The notes: generated from the letters alone by a model not told the origin. Positions 11,076 to 21,734 are shown, counted from the first letter of the stretch. The stretch is 64,000 nucleotides of DNA from Ndongobacter massiliensis (GCF_900120375.1 NZ_LT635480.1:868001-932000), one strand, 5' to 3'. Program-made: numbers and translations.

Positions 11076-13028
11076 CTATTTTTTATAGTTAACCAATGCG
11101 GCAAAGCTGTCCGCCTGCAGACTGGCGCCGCCGACCAGGGCTCCGTCAATATTCGGTTCTGCCATAATTTCCTTCACATTGGCGGGCTTGACTGAACCGC
11201 CGTACTGAATGCGCACCTTCTGTGCAGCATCTTTGCCGAAGGCTTTTTCAACCTCCCTGCGAATGAAAGCGCACATGGCTTCCGCATCCGCTGCCGAAGC
11301 CGTCTTTCCGGTTCCAATCGCCCAAATCGGTTCATAGGCGATGACGACCTGTGCCAGCTGTTCCGCTTGCAAACCGTCCAAGTCTTCCTGCACCTGGCGT
11401 GCGACCTTCGCTTCCGCCTTTCCTGCCTCGCGCTCTTCTAGGGTCTCTCCAACACAGAGAATTGGAGAAAATCCCTGCTGCAGGGCGGATGCTACTTTCT
11501 TTTGAATCAGTGCATCCGTCTCACCGAAATATTCGCGCCGCTCCGAGTGTCCAAGCACAACATACTTCACGTTCAGTTCCCGCAGCATCGGACCGGAAAT
11601 CTCTCCGGTAAAGGCGCCCGCCTTTTCATAGTGCATATTCTGTGCACCAAGAGCGATCGCCTTGCCCGCTGCGAGTTCTGAAACAATGGGCAGATCAATC
11701 GCCGGCACGCAGACCGCCGCTTCCACCGATGTGTCCAGCTCACGCGCCAAAATGTCTGTAACCAGCGCCTTCGCTTCCGAGGGTGTTTGATTCATCTTCC
11801 AGTTTCCCGCAATCAACGGTTTTCTCATGCACGTCTCCTGTTCCGGAATGCAGGCAATGCCGGGAAGTTCTTTTCCTTCCAAAAACTCCAAGGAAGCACC
11901 GCCGCCCGTCGAGACATGCGTAATGCGATCCTTGTAGCCCGCTTCTTCCACAGCCGCCGCCGAATCGCCGCCGCCGACAATAGTAATGGCATTGCTCTCT
12001 GCCATGGCTTTCGCCACCGCACGCGTCCCGCCAGCAAAGGCATCGACCTCGAATACGCCCATCGGGCCATTCCACACCACGGTTTTTGCGCGTGCAATCA
12101 CTGACGCAAAGTGCTCGCAAGTCTGTGGTCCGATATCCAAGGCCATTTTTTCAGCGGGAATGACATCGATGGAAACGACAGCTGTTTCCGCAGAATCCGA
12201 AATTTCATCCGCCACCACGGCATCGCAGGGCAAAAGTAGCGACACGCCCTTTTCTTCCGCACGGTGCATCAATTCCTTCGCCAACTCCACTTTGTCCGCT
12301 TCCAACAGCGAACGCCCGATCTCCAACCCCTTTGCCTTCAAGAAGGTGTAGGCCATGCCGCCGCCGATTAAAATGCTGTCGACTTGGCCCAGCAGATTTT
12401 CAATGACGCCAATTTTGTCGGAGACCTTGGCCCCACCAAGGATGGCGACAAAGGGGCGCTCCGGATCGCGCAGTGCCTTGCCCATCACGGCAACTTCTTT
12501 TTCCACCAAGAGCCCCAGCGCCGACGGCAGGAGTGCCGCCACACCGACATTGGACGCGTGCGCGCGGTGACTGGTACCGAAGGCGTCATTGACGTAGAGA
12601 TCCGCCAAAGAGGCGAGCTGCTTTGCAAAAGCCGGGTCGTTTTTGGTCTCTCCAGCTACGTAGCGCGTGTTCTGCAAGAGCGCAATTTCTCCGTCCTGTA
12701 GTGCTTCCACCGCTTTTTGTACTGAAGCATCGACCACTGTCGGACAATCCAAAAAGTGCACCGGGCAATGCAGGAGTTCTCCGAGTCGAACGGCCACCGG
12801 TGCCAGCGAAAATTCTTTTTTCGCTTCGCCCTTCGGGCGCCCCAGATGGCTCATTAAAATGAGCTTCGCGCCGCGCTTCTGCAATGTCTGAATGGTCGGA
12901 AGCGACGCCACGATGCGCGCATCATCCGTAATGCGCCCGCTGCCGTCCTTGGCCATGGGAACGTTAAAGTCGACCCGCACGAGGACGCGCTTTCCCCGCA
13001 CGTCAAGATTTTCAATGGTTTGTTTCAT
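11076..13028 (-). CDS. pgk-tpiA: Fused phosphoglycerate kinase-triosephosphate isomerase
   Basis: One 650-residue frame carries two glycolytic enzymes. Residues 1-400 are a complete phosphoglycerate kinase: RVDFNVP near the start, HLGRPKG, LLQNTRY, the GGAKVSDKI hinge and GGGDSAAAV nucleotide site. Residues 401-650 are a complete triosephosphate isomerase: AGNWKMN (catalytic Lys), VLGHSERR (catalytic His), [12 protein letters not shown] (catalytic Glu) and QYGGSVKP. No stop separates them; the join reads CIPEQETC then MRKPLIAG. The isomerase ATG at 11828 has its own AGGAG six bases upstream, so free isomerase could also be made. A covalent PGK-TIM is known from Thermotoga maritima. The start is ATG 13028 after GGGAGGAG. 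Confidence 0.95.
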   Translation of the reverse strand: MKQTIENLDVRGKRVLVRVDFNVPMAKDGSGRITDDARIVASLPTIQTLQKRGAKLILMSHLGRPKGEAKKEFSLAPVAVRLGELLHCPVHFLDCPTVVDASVQKAVEALQDGEIALLQNTRYVAGETKNDPAFAKQLASLADLYVNDAFGTSHRAHASNVGVAALLPSALGLLVEKEVAVMGKALRDPERPFVAILGGAKVSDKIGVIENLLGQVDSILIGGGMAYTFLKAKGLEIGRSLLEADKVELAKELMHRAEEKGVSLLLPCDAVVADEISDSAETAVVSIDVIPAEKMALDIGPQTCEHFASVIARAKTVVWNGPMGVFEVDAFAGGTRAVAKAMAESNAITIVGGGDSAAAVEEAGYKDRITHVSTGGGASLEFLEGKELPGIACIPEQETCMRKPLIAGNWKMNQTPSEAKALVTDILARELDTSVEAAVCVPAIDLPIVSELAAGKAIALGAQNMHYEKAGAFTGEISGPMLRELNVKYVVLGHSERREYFGETDALIQKKVASALQQGFSPILCVGETLEEREAGKAEAKVARQVQEDLDGLQAEQLAQVVIAYEPIWAIGTGKTASAADAEAMCAFIRREVEKAFGKDAAQKVRIQYGGSVKPANVKEIMAEPNIDGALVGGASLQADSFAALVNYKK

Positions 13029-13052
13029 TCACTCCTCCCTTCACTCGCGAAA

Positions 13053-13078
13053 AAGGGGGAAGATTGTACTTCCCCCTT
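13053..13078 (-). terminator. Hairpin terminator between gap and pgk-tpi
   Basis: The ten-base arms AAGGGGGAAG and CTTCCCCCTT pair perfectly around a six-base loop and are followed on the minus strand by a T-run (TTTTTCG). It lies directly after the gap stop and may end or reduce read-through into pgk-tpi. Confidence 0.8.
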
Positions 13079-13082
13079 CCCG

Positions 13083-14090
13083 TTACTTGTTCAGATTCGC
13101 GAAATAATCCAAGGTCCGAATCAACTGGCAGGTGTACCCGTACTCGTTGTCGTACCAGGCAACCGTCTTGACCAGTTGTTTGCCGCCGACATCGACGATC
13201 TTGGTCAGCGTCGCATCGAAAATCGAACCGGCGGTCGTCGCAATGACATCGGAAGAGGTGATCAGATCCTCATTGTACGCGAAGGAAGGATTGGACGCCT
13301 CTTTCATGGCCGCGTTCACTTCCTCGACGGAAACCTCTTTTTCCAAAACCGAATACAGTTCCGTGATGGAACCGGTGGCTACCGGAACGCGCAGTGCCGT
13401 GCCGTCGATTTTGCCCTGCAGATCGGGAATAACCAGTCCTACGGCCTTCGCCGCTCCCGTCGTCGACGGGCAGATGTTCTGCGCTGCGGCGCGCCCGCGG
13501 CGGAAATCATTCTTCTTGTTCGGCTGATCCTGCAACGCCTGATTGCCGGTGTAGGCATGAATTGTCGACATCTGTGCCGAGACGATGCCGAAACGCTCGT
13601 TCAGCACATTCGCCATGGGAGCCAGGCAGTTCGTCGTACAGGAGGCACCGGAGATGATGCGCTCGCTGCCGTCCAAGGTCTTCTCGTTCACACCGTACAC
13701 GATGGTCTTGAGATTGCCTTTTGCCGGCGCGGAGATGATGACCTTTTTGGCACCCGCATCGAGATGCGCTTTCGCTTTGTCTTCGCTGGTGTAAAAGCCG
13801 GTGCACTCAAGGACAATATCGACGCCGAGCTCGCCCCAAGGCAGCTTCGAGGCATCCGGCTCCGCACACATCCGAATCGCATCGCCGTTGACGACCAGCC
13901 CCTCGTCATTTAACTCAATTTCACCATCGAAGCGACCCTGCATGGTATCGTACTTCAATAGATACGCGAGAAACTCTTTATCCACCAAGTCATTAATCGC
14001 CACAACGTCAATATCGTTGAGCGTCTGAATGCGCCGCAGCGCCAAGCGACCGATGCGCCCGAAACCGTTAATTGCTACTTTTGTTGCCAT
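13083..14090 (-). CDS. gap: Glyceraldehyde-3-phosphate dehydrogenase
   Basis: Oxidative phosphorylation of glyceraldehyde-3-phosphate with NAD+. 335 residues from ATG 14090, picked for the GAGGAGG site and because [15 protein letters not shown] begins the Rossmann fold; an in-frame extension upstream lacks support. The catalytic motif [12 protein letters not shown] holds the active-site cysteine, and [12 protein letters not shown] closes the protein as usual. In front of pgk-tpi and eno, it completes the lower glycolysis cluster. The hairpin between gap and pgk suggests the first gene is expressed in excess. Confidence 0.97.
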   Translation of the reverse strand: MATKVAINGFGRIGRLALRRIQTLNDIDVVAINDLVDKEFLAYLLKYDTMQGRFDGEIELNDEGLVVNGDAIRMCAEPDASKLPWGELGVDIVLECTGFYTSEDKAKAHLDAGAKKVIISAPAKGNLKTIVYGVNEKTLDGSERIISGASCTTNCLAPMANVLNERFGIVSAQMSTIHAYTGNQALQDQPNKKNDFRRGRAAAQNICPSTTGAAKAVGLVIPDLQGKIDGTALRVPVATGSITELYSVLEKEVSVEEVNAAMKEASNPSFAYNEDLITSSDVIATTAGSIFDATLTKIVDVGGKQLVKTVAWYDNEYGYTCQLIRTLDYFANLNK

Positions 14091-14191
14091 GGATTCCTCC
14101 TCATTACACCTTAATAATTTCTGCTGTGCGGTGCTTAAAAACCACACGACTTCCTTTTATTACTACCCACTTTTTGCGAAAAACAACGCAC

Positions 14192-15208
14192 TTAATTTGA
14201 TGCGCTCGAAGCACCGGATTCTGCAGGTGCGCTGCTCTCGCTTGGCGCGTTCGAAGCATCTTGTGCGGAGGATTCTTCAATTTCCACCGAATTTTCATCG
14301 GCGCTGCTCGGCTGATCCAGCCGTTCCACTTTCGCATTGGATTGCAACTCTGCGAGATAGGTCTGGTACTTCTGATTCGCCAGGCGTTCTTTGATCGTAT
14401 CCTGCAATTCATCTTTCGTGTCTTTGAGAGCGTTCAGGCGGATAATGTGATACCCGAACTGCGTCTTGACCGGATTGCTGATCTCTCCCTCTTTAAGTGC
14501 CATCGCCGCTTCCGAAAATTCTTTGACAAAGGTGCTGGGCGAAACCTCGCCGAGTGCGCCGCCCTTGGCCGCGGAAACCGGATCCGTCGAAACATCCTTG
14601 GCGACTGACGCAAAATCTTCGCCGGCATCCAGACGGGCCTTCACCGCCTTGGCTTCCTCTTCCGTCGCAACGAGAATATGATCGACATCCATCATGGTCA
14701 GGCTGTCCTTGTTGGCCTCGTAATACGCATTCATCTCCTCTTCGCTCGGTGCATAATTCTCACTGTACCAGGCAAGGTGTGCCCGGCGTGCCGCTTCCCG
14801 CTGAATCATGGTGCGATACGCCTCATCCGTGACATTGATTTGTTTTAAGAGGGCTTCATACGCTTCTTTTCCACCCATATTGGTGACCATTTGATCATAG
14901 AGCGCGTCAACATCCTCTTTTTTGACTTCTACTTCATTTTTCTTCATATCTTCATCGATCACAGCATCCTGAATCAACACCTGTGCAATCGACTCCGGCA
15001 GTCCCGATTGCAGTGCCATCAGGCTTGCATACAGTTGAAACTGCTTATTATATGCATCCCGCGTGATCGTCGTGTCATTGACCTTGATCATCGGTTCGCC
15101 GGAATCGGTCGCTGTTCCAGTTCCGCTCCCGGAGCACCCCGAAAGCAGGAGCCCTGCCCCCAGTGCCAACGCGGTCATTCTCTTCCATCCCCAAATTGCT
15201 TTTTTCAT
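14192..15208 (-). CDS. prsA: PrsA-type foldase lipoprotein (parvulin peptidyl-prolyl isomerase)
   Basis: Extracellular membrane-anchored foldase that helps secreted proteins fold. 338 residues. It has a basic N-terminus, hydrophobic stretch and lipobox LLLSGC with the lipidated Cys at residue 25. A SurA-like N-terminal helical region precedes a parvulin domain at about residues 178-275 (MDVDHILVATEEEAKAV, FASVAKDVSTDP, GALGEVSPSTFV, KTQFGYHIIRL). The C-terminal 40 residues are a low-complexity Ser/Ala/Glu tail. The start is ATG 15208 after AGGAGG, overlapping the mfd stop by four bases, so it ends the glmU-prs-pth-mfd-prsA string. The 100 bases from here to gap hold no clear gene. Confidence 0.9.
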   Translation of the reverse strand: MKKAIWGWKRMTALALGAGLLLSGCSGSGTGTATDSGEPMIKVNDTTITRDAYNKQFQLYASLMALQSGLPESIAQVLIQDAVIDEDMKKNEVEVKKEDVDALYDQMVTNMGGKEAYEALLKQINVTDEAYRTMIQREAARRAHLAWYSENYAPSEEEMNAYYEANKDSLTMMDVDHILVATEEEAKAVKARLDAGEDFASVAKDVSTDPVSAAKGGALGEVSPSTFVKEFSEAAMALKEGEISNPVKTQFGYHIIRLNALKDTKDELQDTIKERLANQKYQTYLAELQSNAKVERLDQPSSADENSVEIEESSAQDASNAPSESSAPAESGASSASN

Positions 15209-18200
15209 TCTTCATCCTCCTGTTTTTTCTGCTGCATCATGAGCTTCAACAGCGCTTTGACATCACGCAGTTTATCCGGTCCCGCCGCAATTTTGAACAT
15301 CGGCGTCCCTTGAAAATCAAATGTCAGCGGCCCTTTGTAGCATTCTGAAATCTCTTTGAGCTGTTCTACCGAAAACTGTTCAAATTTTTCATATTGCAGC
15401 TCAACCGCTCCGTCTGCCTCGCGAATGCGTTGAAAACCGAGCGATGTCGCCCAATTTTTAATCAACACAATGTCTAAAATGTTGACCACGCTCTGCGGCG
15501 CATCGCCGTAGCGATCGATCAGCTCTTCCACAACCTGCGCATAGGCAGCTTCACTGTCCACGGATGCGATCTTACGGTACATCATAATTTTGTCGACAAT
15601 TTGTTCAATGTAGGTGTCCGGAATATACGCATCCACCTTGATATCGACCTTGCTGTCGTTGACCGGCGCTTCTTTCTTTCCGCCTTTCGCGCGCGTAACC
15701 GCTTCTTCCAACATGCGCACGTACAGATCGTACCCGACCGATTCGATGTGCCCCGACTGCGACTCGCCCAACAGATTGCCGGCGCCGCGCAATTCGAGAT
15801 CGCGCATGGCAATTTTATAACCCGAGCCGAATTCCGTAAAGTCCTTAATCGCTTTTAGGCGTTTTTCCGCAATTTCCGTAATCACCTTATTCGCTTCATA
15901 AGTGAAATACGCAAAGGACCGACGGTCGGAACGCCCTACGCGCCCTTTGAGCTGGTAAAGCTGCGAGAGCCCCAGACGATCCGCGTGAACCACGATGAGC
16001 GTATTGACATTCGGAATATCCATGCCCGTTTCAATGATGGTCGTCGAAAGCAGCAGGTCCGCTTCTCCGCCGACAAAACGCTCCATCACATTTTCCAGCT
16101 GCCGCGTCGTCATGCGCCCATGCGCAATTTCGATGCGCAGATCGGGCACCAGTTCCGTCAACATCTGTGCCATGGTTTCAATGCCCTGCACGCGATTGTA
16201 GATGAAATAGACCTGCCCCTGTCGTGCCAACTCCCGTCGAATCGCATCGCGAATCAGTCCGGCATCGTATTCCACCACATAGGTCGTCGTCGGATAGCGC
16301 TCGTCCGGCGGCTCTTCTAAAATACTCATATCGCGGATGCCCGTCAAGGACATCTGCAGCGTGCGCGGAATCGGCGTGGCGGAAAGCGTGAGCACGTCGA
16401 CATTTTCTTTCAGTCGCTTAATTTTCTCCTTATCCTTGACGCCGAAGCGCTGCTCCTCGTCCACAATGAGCAGCCCCAAATTCTTAAAGTGTACATCTTT
16501 CGATAAAAGCCGATGCGTTCCGACAACAATATCAATGCGTCCCTCGGCAAGACCGCGTAGCACCGCCTTTTGCTGCTGCGGAGTCTTGAATCGCGAAAGA
16601 AAATCCGCCGTGATGGGGAAATTGGAAAATCGGTCGAGCATAGTCGAATAATGCTGCTGCGTGAGGATCGTGGTGGGGCACAAAAATGCCACCTGTTTTC
16701 CGTCCATCATCGCCTTAAAGGCGGCGCGCAGGGCAACCTCCGTCTTTCCATACCCCACGTCCCCGCAGAGCAACCGGTCCATCGGTCGGTCCGACTCCAT
16801 GTCCCGCTTGATTTCCTCCGCGGCGCGCAGCTGGGAAGGCGTCTCTTCGTAGGAAAAGGACTCCTCGAATTCCGCCTGCCAAGGGGTGTCCTTGGAAAAC
16901 ACATACCCGCGCAGCGCAGATCGTTTCGCGTAGAGTTCCACGAGCTCATCGGCAATCGCATCCACCGCTTTGCGTGCACGTGCCTTCGCTTTCTGCCAAT
17001 CCGCACCGCCCATGGAGGAAAGGCGCGGCGTCAGCCCGTCCTTGCCGATATACTTGCTGATGCGGTTCATTTCATCCGTCGGAATGTAGAGCTGATCCCC
17101 ACCGCGGTAGGAAATCTGCAAAAAATCTTTGACGACGCCCTGCACTTCCATATTTTTGGTGCCGACATATCGACCCACGCCGTAATCCTCGTGGACCACG
17201 TAATCGCCGCTGACCAGATCCTGATAGTTGATGAAATCGCGCTTGGTGCGCGGCGTTTCCCGCTTCGAAGAATAGCGACGCTTCCCGGTTATTTCGCGAT
17301 TGGTCAGCACCAGCAATTTACTGTCAGGATAGCGAAAGCCCTGCGGCAACTCCAAAGGCAGCAACACCAACTCGCCTCGACAGATTGCCGTGCCCGTCTC
17401 CGCCCACCGATGGGCAATCCCCGAATCGCGCAGGCGGGCCGACAGCGCTGGACACATGTTTCCACCAAAGAGCACGATCCGGTACTGTTCTGAAAGGCGG
17501 TGATGCAGCATGGCGCAAAATTCATCCCAACGGCGATCGAACTGCTCGACTTCTATGCTCTTGACCTGCAGGAGCACTTCCGGCTGTAACAGGTGCATCC
17601 GCTTGAGAATCTGTGTGATATTGAGCAGACAGTGCGCACGCAGTTGCCGCTGAATTTCGTGCGGCGCATAGGTCGCGCTCTGATGCGCTTGGAGGATTTC
17701 CCCGCGCTCCCGCAGATCGATGCGTTCTTCCTGACGCATTCGTTCCCGTCCTGTGACCTGATCGGTAATCCGGCTGATGTCTTCAAAGACGACGAGCGTA
17801 TCGTCCGGAAGATAGTCGACAAGACTTGCGTAACGTCCTTTCGGCAAATAGCTGCTCAAAAGATCGTCATCGACGAGCGCCACTTCCTCTTCCAGAAAAC
17901 GGTCGATTTGTGCCAGCACGCGTTCAAATTTTTCACGCGTATGCGACGCATTTTGCCCGAACAGCGGGTCCTCCAGCGCCGTATGCAAATCTTTTTCCAA
18001 AGCCCGACGGATTTGACGGGCATCCTGCGGCAAAAACTGCAATTCTTCTACGGGATCAAAGCGGCAATCCTTACGTGTACCGGTCGATCGCTGGGTTGCT
18101 ACGTCAAAGGTGCGAATGCTGTCGATTTCCGTATCGAAAAGTTCCAAACGAATTGCCTGGGTGCCGATCAGCGGAAAACAGTCGATAATACCCCCGCGTA

Positions 18201-18747
18201 CGGCAAACTGCCCGCGATGCTCCACCGTAGAAACCCGTTCATAGCGCATAAGAACGAGCTGCTCCAAAAAGGCGGTCGGTTCGATTTGCTCCCCGACTCG
18301 AAGGTCGATAAAACTCGCCGCAAAATCCTCGGGGCGTGAAAGCCGACGCAACAGCGCATCCGGCGTCGCCGTGACCAACATCCGATCACCTTTGAGAAAG
18401 CGGCTCATCACGCGCAGACGCGCCCGCTTGACATTCGAGATGACGCTATCGACCGGGTAATAGTTCATGGGTTCTTCCGGGTAGTGTTCCACCCGATCTG
18501 GCAACAATCCCGCCATTTGCGACGCCAGTTCGCGCGCGCGCGTCTCGTTTTCTGACACAACAAATACAGGTCGTTTCATGCGCTCGGACAGCGAGACCAG
18601 AAAATGACCTGTACTCTCTTTAACTAATCCGTGTAAATAGATGACTTTCGCGCCGCGCTGCACCGCCTCTTGCAGTGCACGAAATTGCGCATCCTCTTCC
18701 AGGCATGCGGCAACGGCGGTCATCGGGGTTTCGGTTTCCTTCCTCAA
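15205..18747 (-). CDS. mfd: Transcription-repair coupling factor
   Basis: ATP-driven translocase that removes RNA polymerase stalled at DNA damage and recruits UvrA. 1180 residues, typical length. In order: UvrB-like N-terminal domains; the RNA-polymerase-interacting Tudor-like domain (DLVSGDYVVHEDYGVGRYVG); a superfamily 2 helicase core with Walker A LLCGDVGYGKTEVALRAA, the DEEQ box (LIVDEEQRFGVK) and TLSATPIPRTLQMSL; the second RecA lobe ending with DLLLSTTIIETGMDIPN and QLKGRVGRSDR; and a C-terminal TRCF domain. The start is the TTG at 18747; an ATG eight codons later with GAGGAAGG upstream is an alternative. It lies between pth and prsA, as in Bacillus for pth-mfd. Confidence 0.97.
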   Translation of the reverse strand: MRKETETPMTAVAACLEEDAQFRALQEAVQRGAKVIYLHGLVKESTGHFLVSLSERMKRPVFVVSENETRARELASQMAGLLPDRVEHYPEEPMNYYPVDSVISNVKRARLRVMSRFLKGDRMLVTATPDALLRRLSRPEDFAASFIDLRVGEQIEPTAFLEQLVLMRYERVSTVEHRGQFAVRGGIIDCFPLIGTQAIRLELFDTEIDSIRTFDVATQRSTGTRKDCRFDPVEELQFLPQDARQIRRALEKDLHTALEDPLFGQNASHTREKFERVLAQIDRFLEEEVALVDDDLLSSYLPKGRYASLVDYLPDDTLVVFEDISRITDQVTGRERMRQEERIDLRERGEILQAHQSATYAPHEIQRQLRAHCLLNITQILKRMHLLQPEVLLQVKSIEVEQFDRRWDEFCAMLHHRLSEQYRIVLFGGNMCPALSARLRDSGIAHRWAETGTAICRGELVLLPLELPQGFRYPDSKLLVLTNREITGKRRYSSKRETPRTKRDFINYQDLVSGDYVVHEDYGVGRYVGTKNMEVQGVVKDFLQISYRGGDQLYIPTDEMNRISKYIGKDGLTPRLSSMGGADWQKAKARARKAVDAIADELVELYAKRSALRGYVFSKDTPWQAEFEESFSYEETPSQLRAAEEIKRDMESDRPMDRLLCGDVGYGKTEVALRAAFKAMMDGKQVAFLCPTTILTQQHYSTMLDRFSNFPITADFLSRFKTPQQQKAVLRGLAEGRIDIVVGTHRLLSKDVHFKNLGLLIVDEEQRFGVKDKEKIKRLKENVDVLTLSATPIPRTLQMSLTGIRDMSILEEPPDERYPTTTYVVEYDAGLIRDAIRRELARQGQVYFIYNRVQGIETMAQMLTELVPDLRIEIAHGRMTTRQLENVMERFVGGEADLLLSTTIIETGMDIPNVNTLIVVHADRLGLSQLYQLKGRVGRSDRRSFAYFTYEANKVITEIAEKRLKAIKDFTEFGSGYKIAMRDLELRGAGNLLGESQSGHIESVGYDLYVRMLEEAVTRAKGGKKEAPVNDSKVDIKVDAYIPDTYIEQIVDKIMMYRKIASVDSEAAYAQVVEELIDRYGDAPQSVVNILDIVLIKNWATSLGFQRIREADGAVELQYEKFEQFSVEQLKEISECYKGPLTFDFQGTPMFKIAAGPDKLRDVKALLKLMMQQKKQEDEE

Positions 18748-18759
18748 AATATGCTGCTC

Positions 18760-19425
18760 TCAGTCTCCGCAGGCTTTCGGATGAAATGCCGCCTGCACCG
18801 CTCGCGCGGCAGCAAGCTGGCTCTTTTCCTCTTCACTCAGCACCGGAACGGAAGGGGCAACCCACCCGTTAAATGCGTTCATCGCCGCGTCATACCCTTC
18901 TTCCAATATTTGCTCCACAGCTTGCGCTGCCGCCGCGATTTCTTCGCGGATTGCCGCTTTCTGGCGCTCTTCAAAGGTGGATAGTACAAATTCCGCCAGA
19001 TCCATAAAAGGCGGACGCCGTCCAATGGAGAGTTTCACGCGCCCGAAGGCATCGCTGCCCAGCTCCTGTACAACGGAACGCGCGCCGTTGTGCGTACCCG
19101 CCGATCCCTTTGCTCGAATGCGGATATGACCCAGTTCAATGTCAATGTCGTCATGAATGACGAGAATGTTCTCGGGTTCCAATTTATAAAATTGCGCCAT
19201 CTGTGCCACGGACTTCCCGGACGCATTCATGAATGTCTGTGGTTTTGCCAGCAAAATGCGATCGGTGCCCCGGCGCACTTCACCCACCAATGCGTCCCAT
19301 TTCTTCATCGACACATCCGCCCCCCATTGCGTGGCGAGCGCGTCGATCGTCCGAAAACCGACATTATGGCGCGTCAATTCGTAGCGTTTCCCCGGATTGC
19401 CGAGCCCAACGATCAAGTACATCAT
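18760..19425 (-). CDS. pth: Peptidyl-tRNA hydrolase
   Basis: Releases tRNA from peptidyl-tRNA that drops off the ribosome. 221 residues: the catalytic core [23 protein letters not shown] (partial; catalytic His at HNVGF) is complete, with [10 protein letters not shown] and HDDIDIELG. About 30 extra residues at the C-terminus (after the usual FNGW region) are Ala/Glu-rich and not part of the family core. The start ATG at 19425 overlaps the prs stop in ATGA, implying coupling. A second ATG follows immediately. Its gene order between prs and mfd is the classic Firmicutes one. Confidence 0.95.
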   Translation of the reverse strand: MMYLIVGLGNPGKRYELTRHNVGFRTIDALATQWGADVSMKKWDALVGEVRRGTDRILLAKPQTFMNASGKSVAQMAQFYKLEPENILVIHDDIDIELGHIRIRAKGSAGTHNGARSVVQELGSDAFGRVKLSIGRRPPFMDLAEFVLSTFEERQKAAIREEIAAAAQAVEQILEEGYDAAMNAFNGWVAPSVPVLSEEEKSQLAAARAVQAAFHPKACGD

Positions 19426-20372
19426 ACGAACAACCCGCTGACTGACCGATTGTTCGAAATGCGGCTGATCGCCTCTGCCATCAGATGCGAAATGGAGACG
19501 ACCTCTATCTTATCGATGCGCTTTTCTTCCGGCAAGATGATGGAATCGGTCACAACGCATTTCTTCACACAGGAATTTTGAATGCGCTCCACCGCCGAGC
19601 CGCTCAAAATCGCATGGGAGGCGGTAATGTAGACTTCGCGCGCGCCCTCCTCTTGCAGGAAATCGGCGGCATTCGTAATCGTCCCCGCAGTGTCGATAAT
19701 GTCATCGATGATGATGCAGTGCTTATTTTTGACTTTTCCAATCACATCCACCACAACAGATTCATTCGGCCGCGGACGAACCTTTTCGATAATGGCTATG
19801 GGCAGATGCAGCAAATGTGAAAATGCACGGGCACGCGTCACGCCGCCCAAATCGGGGGATACGACGATCCAGTCCTCGGGATTCTCCCCCACCTTGTCCT
19901 GAAAATAGGAGGCCAATAAGCGACCCGCCTGAAAGTGGTCCAAGGGAATGTCGAAATAGCCCTGAATCTGTCCGGCGTGCAAATCAAGCGTCACTACGCG
20001 GTCCACGCCGGCGCTCGTAATCAGATCGGCGACCAATTTCGCGGTGATGGGCTCGCGGCCGCGCGTTTTGCGGTCCTGACGCGCATAGCCGTAATACGGC
20101 ATCACAAGATTGATGGTCGCGACGGAAGCGCGTTTCAGTGCATCCGCAATGATCAAGGCTTCCATCAGGTGTTCATTAACCGGTTCCGAAGTCGGCTGGA
20201 TGAGAAAAACGTCGTGGCCGCGCACGGTCTCGTTGATAGTGACGCTAATTTCCCCGTCCGCAAAATGACTGACTGTCAAATCGCCCAATGGCTTCCCAAG
20301 GTGTTTACAGATTTTTTCCGCCAAGGGGCGATTCGATGTTCCGGAAAACACCTTCATTCCGACCGTATTCAT
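19422..20372 (-). CDS. prs: Ribose-phosphate pyrophosphokinase (PRPP synthase, class I)
   Basis: Makes phosphoribosyl pyrophosphate from ribose-5-phosphate and ATP for purine, pyrimidine, His and Trp synthesis. 316 residues, the usual size. [13 protein letters not shown] begins the fold; ATP site segment [10 protein letters not shown] and the catalytic loop/flexible region, the [17 protein letters not shown] metal-binding segment, and the PRPP-binding signature [13 protein letters not shown] are all present. It overlaps glmU by four bases upstream and pth by four bases downstream, so three enzymes are translated as a coupled block. Confidence 0.97.
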   Translation of the reverse strand: MNTVGMKVFSGTSNRPLAEKICKHLGKPLGDLTVSHFADGEISVTINETVRGHDVFLIQPTSEPVNEHLMEALIIADALKRASVATINLVMPYYGYARQDRKTRGREPITAKLVADLITSAGVDRVVTLDLHAGQIQGYFDIPLDHFQAGRLLASYFQDKVGENPEDWIVVSPDLGGVTRARAFSHLLHLPIAIIEKVRPRPNESVVVDVIGKVKNKHCIIIDDIIDTAGTITNAADFLQEEGAREVYITASHAILSGSAVERIQNSCVKKCVVTDSIILPEEKRIDKIEVVSISHLMAEAISRISNNRSVSGLFV

Positions 20373-21550
20373 TGTTTTTCCTCCTTCTGCGCCGCCGGTT
20401 TTTGCGCCGACGCTTCGGCTTTGATGCGCTGATCCCGCGCCTTCTTCATTGCCGCATAGCCGCTGCGGTTTTCCTGCTTGGCTCGCTCCAAACCCAGTGC
20501 GCCGCTTTCCACCCGCTTCGTGATTGTCGATCCGGCCGCCACATAGGCTTCTTTCTCGATATGCACCGGGGCCACCAGGTTCGCATTGGATCCGATAAAT
20601 GCCTGATCCTCCACCACGGTATGATGCTTAAAGGTACCGTCGTAGTTACAGAAAATGACGCCGCAGCTGATATTCACACCGGCGCCCACATCGGCATCCC
20701 CGATATAAGCCAGATGCCCCGCTTTTGTTCCCGTTCCCAAAGACGCTTTCTTCACTTCGACAAAATTTCCGATGTGTACGTCTTCGCCGATTTGAGCACC
20801 GGGACGCAGGTGTGAGAAGGGTCCGATGTTGGATCCAGCCTGCATCGCGGAGGATTCGATAACACTGCTCTCAATGCGCACGCGATCCGCGATGGACGAA
20901 TCGACAACGCGACTGGGACCTAAAATGACAACGTCTTCTCCGATCACCGTTTCTCCGAAGAGTTCCACCGCACCGCGAATTTGCGTCCCCGCGCCAATCC
21001 GCACCGCCGGACCGATCAACACCTGATCGCCATCGATGCGCACCGCACATGCCCGGTGGCGCTTGCGGACTTCTTCCGCCAATGCCTGTTCAATCGCGGA
21101 ACAATCTTCCAAGGTATCTGCGCGGTAGGATTCATCATCAATGTACTCGAACGCATAGCGCAGATCCAATCCTCTGGCAAATTCATCAATACAGGATCCG
21201 GGCGCATAGCTCTCCGGGTCAAGCGTCTTTGCCACAGCGACCGGCAAATGAATCGCCAACAGGGCTCCCTTTCCGTCCCGTAAAACGGCAGGGGTTTGTT
21301 GGCGTAAAAAATAGGCGAACTTTTCGCCATTCAGCGTATAGTAGGCTTCCGCTACAAATAATTGTGGCGCTCCTTCTGTATAAGATTTCTGTGCTTCCTG
21401 CAGAAAGGCGGTGCCTTCCTGCTCAATCTTCGCTCGATATTGTGCAGGACTCCATCCCAAGACGGTCGCCAAGCGCTCCCGCCCGGCGGCACGCAAGGCA
21501 CAAAGAAACGGAGAATCCATCACTACGGCTTGCTTCTGATTCGCTTGCAT
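20369..21550 (-). CDS. glmU: GlmU-like glucosamine-1-phosphate acetyltransferase with atypical N-terminal domain
   Basis: GlmU normally acetylates glucosamine-1-phosphate and then uridylylates it to UDP-GlcNAc. The C-terminal half here, from about residue 175, is a complete left-handed beta-helix acetyltransferase: [21 protein letters not shown] with the probable catalytic His279, NYDG and FIGSNA. The N-terminal 165 residues have no LAAGxGTRM nucleotide-binding loop and are shorter than the usual 230. The linker [13 protein letters not shown] does resemble the GlmU linker (VNDRVQLAEAE). So the uridylyltransferase step may be lost or done elsewhere. Start ATG 21550 is chosen for AGGGGAAGG upstream; 393 residues, normal being about 455. 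First gene of the prs-pth-mfd-prsA string. Confidence 0.85.
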   Translation of the reverse strand: MQANQKQAVVMDSPFLCALRAAGRERLATVLGWSPAQYRAKIEQEGTAFLQEAQKSYTEGAPQLFVAEAYYTLNGEKFAYFLRQQTPAVLRDGKGALLAIHLPVAVAKTLDPESYAPGSCIDEFARGLDLRYAFEYIDDESYRADTLEDCSAIEQALAEEVRKRHRACAVRIDGDQVLIGPAVRIGAGTQIRGAVELFGETVIGEDVVILGPSRVVDSSIADRVRIESSVIESSAMQAGSNIGPFSHLRPGAQIGEDVHIGNFVEVKKASLGTGTKAGHLAYIGDADVGAGVNISCGVIFCNYDGTFKHHTVVEDQAFIGSNANLVAPVHIEKEAYVAAGSTITKRVESGALGLERAKQENRSGYAAMKKARDQRIKAEASAQKPAAQKEEKQ

Positions 21551-21616
21551 CGTATCCTTCCCCTCATTCATTGACTCTTTGATTGTACTGTGTTGATTGC
21601 TGACAATCTCGCATTC

Positions 21617-21645
21617 ATTATACAGAAAGGTTCCCGGGTGCGCAA
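21617..21645 (-). promoter_or_regulatory. Promoter of glmU operon
   Basis: On the minus strand TTGCGC (21640-21645) and a perfect TATAAT (21617-21622) are exactly 17 bases apart, leaving a 5' untranslated region of roughly 60 bases to the ATG at 21550. It is divergent from the murC promoter. Confidence 0.7.
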
Positions 21646-21689
21646 ACAACCCCCATTCTCGCGGGAAAAAGGCGTTGGCTTCGGTTTTG

Positions 21690-21698
21690 TGATACAAT
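21690..21698 (+). promoter_or_regulatory. Extended -10 promoter of murC
   Basis: TGATACAAT on the plus strand has the extended -10 TGn followed by TACAAT (21693-21698), about 36 bases before the murC ATG. I see no good -35 at 17 bases, consistent with an extended -10 promoter. Confidence 0.55.
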
Positions 21699-21734
21699 AA
21701 ATCGGCATTTGAAACAGAACCCATAGGAGGAACT

